Source: Actinidia chinensis
Taxonomy: Eukaryota > Streptophyta > Magnoliopsida > Ericales > Actinidiaceae
Direction: 5' to 3'
DNA: 35,000 nucleotides
Assembly: GCA_009663005.1 (NCBI GenBank)
Contig: VIGQ01001501.1
Span: forward strand, 67,501-102,500
How positions within the stretch are numbered: the stretch's first letter is position 1; each line of letters begins with the position of its first letter. Both the position numbers and the translations under genes were made by a program. A model generated the notes under the pieces. The model had not been told where the DNA came from. It searched no databases and was given only the letters and a program-made list of their open reading frames with translations. This document shows, piece after piece, positions 21,600 through 30,364 of the stretch.

Positions 21600-21870
21600 A
21601 TTATTACTGGCACTGAAAAATGAATTAGACGACCCCACTTGGTTTGACTGCATAGCACGCGCGAAAGAACACTACACGCGACTTGTAAGTGACCTTTTTT
21701 GAATGTTTAATTTTAATGGCTTTTAAAATATTACTTTAAAAAGAGTTTTTTAATTGGCACCGCGTAACATATTTTTGTTGAGTTAATCTTAGTCCTAGTA
21801 GTAGAGTCCATTATTGATGAGACTGAGGAATGTGCTGGAAGACTCTTGGTGTGAACATAAAACACACGTC
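21600..21870. repeat. Dispersed repeat copy with minisatellite-like edges
   Basis: GAATTAGACGACCCCACTTG and CACTACACGCGA open it, then GAATGTTTAATTTT, TTTTAATTGGCACCGCGTAA, GTTGAGTTAATCTTAGTCC, and GACTCTTGGTGTGAACA. The same order as at 15890-16143, so each copy can start and end in unit-like sequence. Confidence 0.65.
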
Positions 21871-21924
21871 AAGAATTTGCAGTGCAAAGTTTCTGCTTTT
21901 GTAAGTCATTGTAGTGCAAGACCT

Positions 21925-22960
21925 GATGATGGTAGGGTAATATGTTGTTGCTACGCAACTGCATGGTTCATCATATTAATTGTAGCAAAGACTGGCTAAA
22001 TAGTATTTTATATAATTTGTACAAAATAATACGTATGAATCATAACGCTTAGCAATAAGATACACAATTACGCAAATTGTAATTACTTTTTTGTTAACAA
22101 AAAAATACAATAGGATCATAAAACGCTTAGAATAGTGTATGCACATATTTATATGCACCTAAGGCTTGAAGGCGTTTTCGCATCAGATCATTTTGAAAAA
22201 GGCACTTTCGCCTTTTCGTTTTTGTAACTTAGATTACTTAATATTAGCTCAAGGCCTAATTTTTTTTTTTGAAAAAGGTCCTCCCAATTTTGCGTGTTTT
22301 GAATATTACTTCACAATTCAATGCTCCCCCCCAATTTTAAGCATTTTCTAGAAATCTATATTACATGAAGTCACCTTTGGGGGGAACAGTACTTTAATTT
22401 TCCTATAATTATTTGGCCTTGTTTGATTGGTTTTATCAATCGGGAGGGGAATTGTGTCATGACAAGAAGCGAACGGAATATGTAACATCATAATTGTCGC
22501 TCCGATTGTCTTCTCTGATCCAATCCATGCCTAATTCTTGCCCCATCAGCCTTAAATTACACCCGAGGACTAGCCTAGATCCTTACCTATTTTCATAAAT
22601 CATGGATGAAATGACGTTACCGGTCTTCCTTGTTTTGTGCTCTTCTTAGATGACAGCCTCTAAGGGGACAAATTAATATTTAAGTTCAGAATAACCAGTT
22701 TTTATTTTAATTTAGTCAACATGCTAAAAAAAACTAATTTTAGATCTAAATTGGAGGGTCAAATATCAGTTTCCCCAACAAAAAAAAGGACAGAGAAAAG
22801 AAAAAGTAAATGATCTTATTCGCAATACAATTGTCACAATTCTGTTTATCAAAAACTCTGAAAATGAATACATAAATGAAGTTATGGTCCTGGAGTCCTC
22901 GATACGATTCATTATCAATATTCCCTCTCTCCCCTAGTAGATAATTACTACCGAATACTA
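21925..22960. repeat. 3' flank of copy E, duplicate of 1800-2480
   Basis: Carries the same ordered strings as the flank of copy A (GATGGTAGGGTAA, GCAACTGCATGGTT, AAAACGCTTAG, TTTATATGCACCTAA, GAAAAAGG, TTTGGCCTTGTTTGATTGG). It is longer than the A flank, so one has gained or lost sequence around 22500-22950. No gene seen. Confidence 0.75.
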
Positions 22961-22969
22961 TCCTTTGGA

Positions 22970-23393
22970 GTCCCCCAATCCAATTTTTCAGGAATGTTTC
23001 AATTTTCCAATAATCACCCCTTGAAGTCTTTACTAAGACTCCGAAATCAATCTATCAGACATATCAATCATTTCAAGATATGTAAGCTGGATAGATGTCA
23101 ATGTCGGGGGGGCAAACACTCCATCAATTGCTGCTCCATATATATAGCTTTTCAAGATGAGGAACGAGCCTCCCTCCACTCCTTACCCATTTAAAATCCT
23201 TTTAATCCATAAGCCATAAAAACTTAAGTTTTGAAACCCACCAACCTTGAAAAACACCTCTTCTTCTCCCTTCATACGCCTTCTAAATTTCAACATCACC
23301 CTATTGGGCAAACCTGAAGTGGTTGAAGTGGATCAACATCATCTTTTATCTTACTCCACCTTAACCATATTCTCCCTTGGTTTGGGAAGAGAA
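22970..23393 (-). pseudogene. CNL copy E, LRR C-terminal part
   Basis: It matches the LRR tail of copy A at about 2555-2960 (ATCAATCTATCAGACATATC, TGGATAGATGTC, TTTTCAAGATGAGGAA, CGAGCCTCCCTCCACTC, TTTTAATCAATAAGCC-like). It is interrupted at 23393 by the copia element and resumes at 28304. Reading frame is broken by indels. Confidence 0.8.
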
Positions 23394-23529
23394 TGTTGTT
23401 CCCAAGGACTAGTCAACCAGTCACATCTAACCATATCACACACACACAATGACACATATATTATATACGATGGGTTCGGCCAATCTGCCTACATCCACGG
23501 AGAGGGAACCAATAATTCCCTATCTCAGG

Positions 23530-23606
<77 letters not shown>

Positions 23607-23855
23607 TCATGTCATGCTCTCACAGCTACCAATTTTTCTAGCCCCACTAGCCCACTCTTCTGTCAGATCTCTCGGTGCTCTCACTAGCACCATAAGCAAC
23701 TCCTACCTAACACTGTTGTGCCCAAGGCTAGCACCAGTCACATCCTAAACCATATCAACCCACACATGAGACACAGTATACGTGGTTCGGACCAATCTGC
23801 CTACATCCACGGAGAGGAACAAAATAATTCACTATCACAGAATGAATTACAATGA

Positions 23856-23886
<31 letters not shown>

Positions 23887-24132
23887 CTCACCGCACTCTC
23901 CTCACCTCAACTATCTCACTGTCTCTTCTCAGATCTCAACAGCACCAATTCCTAGCCCACTCTCAGTCAATCTATCAGTGCTCCTCTGTGCTCTCAATAC
24001 TACCATAGCACTCTCCCAGGCCCCCCCCTCTCCTTCACACGTCAACAATGCTGTGTGCTCCCCGTAATCCCCAAGGATTACATTTCTGCTTCCCTGCTCT
24101 CTGCTCTTCTCTGGAAACTCCCCTGTATTTTA

Positions 24133-24174
<42 letters not shown>

Positions 24175-24450
24175 ATATGCCCCCATCTTTGACAAATGGA
24201 GGAGGAGGAGTCTCCATCTGAAGACCTTTTTGTGCAGCCCTTGTTACAGAAGCTTCCAGAGCTTTTTCTCTCTTCCTTTCTTCATCAAACACAACTCCTC
24301 CGTTCATACTCGCATCATCAAATAGAATTTGATTTCTATTCCTCGTTGGGCTTGGCTTTGGCTAGTGCTATTTGGGCTTGGGCCCCATATAAGTTACTAT
24401 TCATCTGGGCTTCTATGGGCTTGGCTCCTTCTAATGGCTGGATCTAACCA
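23394..24450 (-). repeat. 3' LTR of copia element, one and a half units
   Basis: Made of a partial unit (23394-23713, starting TGTTGTTCCCAAGG on the plus strand and ending CCTAACAC) and a full unit (23714-24450, starting TGTTGTGCCCAAGG, ending GGATCTAACC). The junction AACAC|TGTTGTG is identical in position to that in the other LTR. The complementary half of the interrupted unit is missing on this side. Confidence 0.8.
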
Positions 24451-24466
24451 TCCTCCCCCTCTAGCC
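24451..24466 (-). other. Polypurine tract of copia element
   Basis: On the minus strand TAGAGGGGGAGGA lies immediately before the LTR start, as expected for the primer of plus-strand synthesis. Confidence 0.7.
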
Positions 24467-24481
24467 CATTGAGGGTACCTT

Positions 24482-24526
<45 letters not shown>

Positions 24527-24635
24527 CGTAAGAATCTACAAGACAGTATCCGAGATACATTAACCCTTATCCACGGGCAACTTTCACTTCCCCTGAAGTG
24601 AAGCACTTTCAACCGAAGTGTCCTGCACCTTCCAC

Positions 24636-25043
24636 TTAGTGCCCTCTCACCCTCAACCGTGGTGCTTCTACAAAGTACGTCGTCTTTTGCAATTCGTCGT
24701 GACTCCTCTCTCCTCCCCTCCTGTGTGCACAACTAGAGAGATCACCCACCACACGTATCTCGAGCGAAGAGACTTCGTTTCGGCGACTCGCGCCTGTCGT
24801 TGTGGCAATCGACTCTGTCCTCTCTCCTACTGAGCTTCTCATGGCATCCTGCACTGGTTGCAGCAACGCACCTTCTCGTGGTCCTGGCCAGAACTTCCGC
24901 ACGTTCCCAAAGCATCTCCTGCGCTCCCCTGTTCCACTGTGGGATCTTTTCAAGTCATCCATCAGGACTCCTCTGCGCTTGCTTTGCGCGCCTCTGTACA
25001 ACGTTGCTTCTTTCGTCCATTCATCTTGCCTAATACCACTGGA
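24636..25043 (-). pseudogene. Copia 3' internal region, poorly defined
   Basis: A 121-codon frame (25001-24636) includes GDLSSCAHRRGG and EAPRLRVRGH. It lies between the protease/pre-integrase region and the PPT, where full-length elements have integrase, reverse transcriptase and RNase H. None of these domains is present (no LHSDxxGP-type or YVDD motif seen). I treat it as the tail left after internal deletion; its own function is unknown. Confidence 0.45.
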
Positions 25044-25044
25044 C

Positions 25045-25389
25045 CTATGTCAGACGCAGCTCTTCCTTGTCGGGACATTCCCTAAGTCGGTATAGCCTTC
25101 CATCTTCCTCTCCTGCAGCTTCTCCTTTTCCCTTAGAAACTCTGAGTTTTCCTTCACTAGTCTTCAAAGCTTCAATCGCTTCGACTCCGACTCTCAATGA
25201 ACATGCCTTTACTTCTGTCACCTTCATGATCTCCCGTCTGGCCATGCGGAACCGGACTGTCCTTTTGCCAACAATCGCTTCGTTAGCCATCCGTACAAGT
25301 CCCTCACATACTACATGTGTAGAGAACCCTCTCTGTCCTCTGCCAAGTGGTAAATTTCGGAATCGAGCAATCCAATCTTGACTCTTCAT
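25045..25389 (-). pseudogene. Copia protease and GAG-pre-integrase remnant
   Basis: In one frame GLVRMANEAIVGKRTVRFRM and KVTEV match the segment that follows the copia protease active site, and EGKLRVSKGKGEAAGEEDG then RLYRL matches the pre-integrase segment. In the next frame at about 25340-25375 the sequence reads GLLDSEIYHL, corresponding to the protease LDSG site with glycine replaced by glutamate. A frameshift separates the two. The identification rests on motif order rather than a search. Confidence 0.7.
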
Positions 25390-25399
25390 CGGCCGAGCG

Positions 25400-25463
25400 G
25401 CTAGGAGAACATCACTCCCTCATCCACAGCCATCAATTGCTGTTGTTGCTGCTCTGAAGACTT

Positions 25464-25500
<37 letters not shown>

Positions 25501-25665
25501 TCCTCGTCGCAATAAAACAACTTAAAAGTGCGACCTCTGGATTTTCCCCTCCTCCATCATCTTGGGCCGGTATCTCTTCCTTGACCTCTTCTCTTGACCT
25601 CTGTGACCTCCTTCTTAGACCTCTTCTCTGGCCTCTTCTTTTCCCTCCTGTGGCTCTCTGGAGCG

Positions 25666-25700
<35 letters not shown>

Positions 25701-26110
25701 GCCTCAACACAAGCCTTCTCAATAAGACTTTGTTCTGAGATGTCTTCTCCCTGTACATCTCCTCCATTTGGTCCACACCCTGAGCACCTCGTCTCATCCG
25801 TGCTACATGTTGAACACCCCTGTGTTCATTGCTGTCTGATCTGTAACACTCGTCTCATCGTTCTCCATGATGCAACACCTCGTGTCCAATGCATTGTCTA
25901 ATCTGCCAATCGTCTTCTTGTTCATCTCATTCCTCATCCTTGAGTTTTCTGGGGCGTATCCGCATCTGAAGCATGATAGGGCTCTCAATCACTCTGGCCT
26001 TCTTGCTTTTCCAAAATGGAAGCAAATCTTTGAAACCGACCGCGCGATGAATTCGAATGCCAATACAACTCAGAAATGGCTTTCATCAAAATCAACACTT
26101 CTGGACCCAC
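25400..26110 (-). pseudogene. Copia gag remnant with degenerate zinc knuckle
   Basis: Minus-strand pieces in changing frames: LPFWKSKKARV near 26000, MRIRPRKLKDEE near 25950, DEMNKKTIG-like near 25920 (read NEMNKKTIG), IRQCIGHEVLHH near 25880, EEMYREKTSQNKV (about 25730-25770), an Arg/Ser/Glu-rich linker, then a zinc-knuckle-like FYCDEEDKKNCPRNK at about 25480-25525 that lacks its first cysteine and the histidine. This order is the standard copia gag. Frameshifts and stops make it non-coding as read. Capsid-like role in the intact family: packaging of element RNA. Confidence 0.75.
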
Positions 26111-26214
26111 ATTGAATTAAATCAGACTTCAGGGACTAAATTAACAATTTTCCAAATTCAGGGACCAATCTGTAATAACAGAAAGTCAGGGAAAAAATTG
26201 CATTACTAATTTGG

Positions 26215-26450
26215 TCATGGTCAATGGTTTACCGGTCAACGCTGGTCAACCTCGGTCAACGCCGGTCACGGTCAAGACGGCTTGGCTCGGTCAATGGGTC
26301 AGCGGCTCTGGTCAACCCGGCTCGGCTCGGCTCGCGGTCAACGGCTCGGGTTGACCGGTCAGCGGCTCGACTCGGCTTGGCTCTGGTCAACGGTTAACGG
26401 CTCCGGGTTTGACCAGTCAACGGTCTGGTTGACTGGTTTATGGCTTGACA
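26215..26450. repeat. GGTCAAC-rich degenerate repeat in copia leader
   Basis: GGTCAA occurs nine times, AGTCAA once, and TTGACC/TTGACT three times on the plus strand in about 240 bp, mixed with GGCTCGGCTCGG. It lies between the PBS and the gag remnant, so in the untranslated leader. TTGACY is the W-box core bound by WRKY factors; regulatory function here is speculative. Confidence 0.85.
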
Positions 26451-26761
26451 TATGCGCCCGTTTAAATTCCCCTCCATCACCAAAAAACACCCATCATTAC
26501 ACTTTTTCCTTTTTCTTTTTTCTCTTTTTACCTTTTGGTCTTTTATAATGAAAGGTTTAATAATGATGTTTGCTTTCTCCAAATACAGCGTTGCTGGCAT
26601 GGATATGTTTCAACGCTGAGTGCGCGTGTGGGAGGTGATCCGCACTCATCTTCTTCCTCTTGAGCGCGTGAGGCGCGTGGATCTGACGCGCCGAACTTCA
26701 GGCATCGCGTGAGGGCTCGTCCGGCGTCCAATTTTTGACGCGTTTGGTGCTGGACTTCGTC

Positions 26762-26792
<31 letters not shown>

Positions 26793-26867
26793 TTGATTTG
26801 GTCAGAATTTGAAATCGGCTGCCGTTCGCCGCCGAAATCGCTCCGGTACTCTCCGATACTTTTGAAC

Positions 26868-26884
26868 TTGGCCTCTGATCCAAT
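26868..26884 (-). other. Primer-binding site of copia element
   Basis: On the minus strand the LTR end (…GGGCACACCA) is followed by ATTGGATCAGAGGCCAA, close to the initiator-tRNA-Met type site (TGGTATCAGAGC) used by many plant copia elements, with one base missing and one added. Confidence 0.65.
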
Positions 26885-27331
26885 TGGTGTGCCCAGACTA
26901 GCCACCGTCACATCTAACCATATCACCACACACATGAGACACATATATGGGTTGGTTCGGCCAATCTGCCTACTCCACGGAGAGGAACAAATAATTCACT
27001 ATCACAGAATGATTACAATGAGTAACATAGGGATGGAGCTCAATCTCCACTCACCTCTCAGCACTCTCGCATCTCTCACCATCTCTCACTGTCATGCTCT
27101 CACAGCTACCATTCTAGCCCACTCTCTGTCAGATCTCTTGGTCCCTCTCACAGCACCATAGCACCCTACCTACACCTGTTGTGCCCAAGGACTAGCCACC
27201 AGTCACATCTTAACCATATCAACTCACAAACATGAGACACAGATATACGTTGTTCGGCAATCTGCTCATCCACGGAGAACAAATAATTCACTAATCACAG
27301 ATGATTACATGAGTACAATAGGGAGGAGCTC

Positions 27332-27369
<38 letters not shown>

Positions 27370-28298
27370 TATCTCACTGTCTCTCTCAGATCTCACAGCA
27401 CCAATTCCTAGCCCACTCTCAAGTCCAGATCTATCAGTGCTCTCTGTTGCTCTCAATAGCACCATATCACTCTCCCAGACCCTCTCTGCACACATCAACA
27501 TGCCTGTGTGCTCCTGGTAATCCCTAAGGTTACATTTCTGCTCCCTTGCTATCTCTGGGAAACTCTCTGTTTTATAGGCCTAAGATAGACGATGACTCAT
27601 GGCTGCGGCTCAATATGCCCCCATCTTTACAAATGAGGAGGAGGAGTCTCCATCTGAGACTTTTGGTTGCAGCCCTTGTTGACAGAACTGTCAGAGCTTC
27701 TCTCTCTTCCTTCTCAGCAACACAAACTTCCTCCTTTCATACGCAGCATCACTCAAATATAATTGAGTTACTATTCATTGTGGGGCTTGGCTTGGGCTAT
27801 TGGGCTGGGCTCAATAGGGGTTACTATTCATCTGGGCTTCAATATGGTGCTTGGCTTCCTTCTAATTGCTGGATCTTAACAAACACACAACCCAGCCCCT
27901 CTGTCACACAGCAACAAGGCTTGTGTGCTCTCAGTAATCTCCCCAATATTACATTTCTCTGCCAACCGCCTCTTCTCTTCTCTGGAAAGACTACCCTCTC
28001 TATTTATAGTCCCTCAGAGCAGAGAATATGAACTCATGGCTAGATCTCATTTGTCCTCCATTCTTGATGACAATGGGAGCCTCCATCTGTGACTTCTTCG
28101 TAGCCACAGCCTCTTTCTCTGACAGAGCTGTCAGAGCTCTCTCTCTTCTTTTCTCCTTCTTCTCTTCTCCTCTTCTCTTTTTCCGTCGAGAAGGAATGGT
28201 AAATTGTTGGTTTATGGGCTTGGCTTGCTTCAATTGTGCTTGGTCTTCCAATTGAGGTGGGTTGCTTTTATGGGCCTTCAATGGGCGGATCCCCAACA
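26885..28298 (-). repeat. 5' LTR of copia element, with a nested LTR unit
   Basis: Outer unit split in two: 26885-27176 and 27882-28298, together about 709 bp. Inserted between them is a complete unit, 27177-27881 (705 bp), starting TGTTGTGCCCAAGGACTAG and ending GGATCTTAACA. The inserted unit is followed by AACAC (27882-27886) and preceded by a similar ACACC, consistent with a 5-bp duplication; the same junction in the other LTR reads AACAC exactly. This is a solo LTR of the same family inside the LTR. Confidence 0.8.
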
Positions 28299-28303
28299 TA
28301 GAA

Positions 28304-29277
28304 GTTATCCATCCGGTAGCTTCTGTAAATGGTCCTTCTAGGGCGAGGCATCCTAAGAATTCGAGGTGGCAAGGACAAGGAATTTAGATCAATATCTCAG
28401 CTTCTTCTGTTGCATTAACAACCAATGAGCGAAGGTTTTTCAGTTTCTCAAGGGACGATCATAGACCCTTCAATCTTTTCCTTCTCAACTTTAAATGGCT
28501 CAATCCTCCCTCAGTTCAGTCAGCTTCCCTACTATCTTAGACAATACCTCGTTAATGTCAATCGTTTGCTTCAGTAGAACAAAGTTTCTGCAATGATACA
28601 ACTTTTCCTATTTCCGCTGGGGCTCTGATCCGGATTCTTATTTAAAAGAAAAATAGGTAGTTTCTTCTTCTTTGTAGTGATACAACGAGATGGGCGAAGT
28701 TTTTTTGGGCTTCAGGATCTCCATTAGGCATCTCAAGGACATACGTGTGCTTTAGATTTTATGTTCCAATATCTGGAGTTTTCAATGGACTTCGGGATTC
28801 TTTTTACCTTGGTTCCCATCAAACTAAGGACGTGAGAATAAGTTTTTTACAACTTCACTTGGGGAAAGTCTCCACAGGGTACCAATTAAGTCCAACACCG
28901 TTAATACCTTTAGAACCATCACCTAACACCACCAGCATGGACAACTTGACGTTGAATTCCCACTTCACAAACATGAGCAAAGAACTAAGTTTAGTGAAAC
29001 GCTTGTTGTGTTGTATATGTTCCAAATGATATGGATTGATAAGCGTCTGACCTTTTCGGCCACTTTCTACCTTGTTCACGGCGACTTGTCACTGTTCTGC
29101 GTTCTCTCGACTTGGAAACACTAATTTCAGGCCAAAGGTCATGGATCGATCATTGCCTTGACCCTTCCAGCCGTCCTCATCTTTTCCTTTTCCACGTGAA
29201 CTAAGCCTTCTTCTCACTGATTAGCTCAATTAAGGTAGCCCTTAGCACTTCCTCCTCCTGCTGTCATTCTTTCTTTC
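28304..29277 (-). pseudogene. CNL copy E, ARC2 and N-terminal LRR part
   Basis: Continues the LRR of copy E beyond the copia insertion and matches copy A (about 2945-4300). It includes the uninterrupted equivalent of the hAT-like insertion site (CCCATCAAACTAAGGACGTG near 28815) and an IHDLW motif at the MHD position (29132-29146). Homology stops at about 29277, inside ARC2, so P-loop, kinase-2 and Rx_N are absent. Indels break the frame. Confidence 0.85.
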
Positions 29278-29329
29278 GGGCGGAGATCTTTGAGATTTAA
29301 ATGATGCTGTTTTTATATATAATATATAT

Positions 29330-30095
29330 TTTTTTGAGAGGCGGCCAATTGCCCATTTTCAGTTGGGTAATTTTTACTCTTGTTTCCATGTAGTTCATAT
29401 AATTTTTCACTTTGAATCCCTGCACTTTAATTTTGAATAATTGTAACCTTACAATGTTGTACCTCCACCAGATTAGTTAAAAATACTAACGAAGTTGTAT
29501 GGGTCCTTTTTCTTAGTTTTTTTTCTTGGCATTTTCCAATCCACCAACAATTTTTGATGGATTTTGGGTGGAGGGATTGTATTGAAATTGATTGACAGCA
29601 TGTGATGTGTCTAATTCTTCAAATTAAAACTATAGCAATCAAGTAAGAGACTTGCCTAACTACGTGACCAACATTAAATTTACCCTGTTATATTTGACAT
29701 AGTCTTACCCCTACATCAACACTTGTGTTGTGATGATGCGTATCAACTAGTGATTTTTTAGTGTATTAAGTTCTGCGATCAATCTACAATGTGAACAATT
29801 TAAATTATTAAACGTGCTCAAATTCCTTTGGACAACATCCAACCAATACAGTCCAAAATGGATTGAATAGAAGCCTGGTTCAGTTTGAAGATAATCTTGT
29901 AGCTTGAATGTACAGTATTGCATTTTGTTAATAGACCAGAAAAAATAGTTTTGATGGCATTAGACTTTTAAACTTATGTGAATTAGTTAGTCTGGCGACT
30001 CAATTTTAACATTCAAAATTGTTAGTAGGAGTTATTACACGTCCCATGCACATCAATTTTAACTATTAAGAAAGTAAAAGAGATGATTTTTTTTT
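29330..30095. repeat. MITE (29365-29695) plus linker segment
   Basis: The MITE runs GGGTAATTTTTACTC to CATTAAATTTACCC (331 bp). It is followed by the same linker as at 18562 and 34641 (TATTTGACATA, GATTTTTTAGTGTATTA, TTTTGATGGCATTAGAC, AGGAGTTATTACACGTC). It lies between the truncation of copy E and the 3' flank of copy F. Confidence 0.65.
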
Positions 30096-30364
30096 ACAGT
30101 TTCTTTTATGTTGCCTTTACTCTTTCCTTCTTGTTTTTCATTCTTATTTCCTCTCCTTTTCTTTCCAAAGCTAAACAACAAAAATAACAAATTTAATAAT
30201 CAAGTTACTAAGGAGCTCAACATAATGTTGTTTCTCAACAAAAACAAAAAATAAAGAAAAGAAAAGAAAAGAAAATAGAGAATCCATCAAATCAATTTGT
30301 CAGTAACACCATTGATCTACAATACATACAACAGCACTCTTTTTTTTTTTTTGTCATTCCTATC

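Larger units (their letters stand above)
23394..28298 (-). mobile_element. Internally deleted Ty1/copia retrotransposon with nested LTR
   Basis: Inserted in copy E; flanking 5-mers GAGAA (23389-23393) and TAGAA (28299-28303) agree at 4 of 5, and the paralogous site in copy A (near 2943-2950) is uninterrupted. Orientation is minus, shown by a TATA box ACTATAAATAGAG in the right LTR (about 27998-28010), a PBS after it and a PPT before the left LTR. LTR units begin TGTT and end AACA and share the copia-like string CATCCACGGAGAGGAAC. The internal part is only about 2.4 kb and encodes gag, zinc-knuckle and protease remnants, but no integrase, reverse transcriptase or RNase H. Both LTRs are abnormally long (about 1.06 and 1.41 kb) because each contains a second LTR unit. 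It is non-autonomous. Confidence 0.85.

Noticed and set aside
23394..24450. Two independent adjacent solo LTR insertions at the left end
   Set aside because: The same unit joint occurs at both ends of the element and outer flanks agree at 23389 and 28299, so one element with compound LTRs is simpler.
24800..25381. Plus-strand open frames in the copia interior
   Set aside because: They are antisense to the gag/protease remnants identified on the minus strand by motif order.
26282..26548. 88-codon plus-strand open frame rich in Gly/Leu/Ser
   Set aside because: It is a translation of the GGTCAAC/GGCTCG repeat and ends in a poly-phenylalanine stretch.
27546..28031. 161-codon plus-strand open frame
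   Set aside because: It crosses the joint between the nested and outer LTR units and runs antisense to the element. Its length reflects LTR composition, not a gene.
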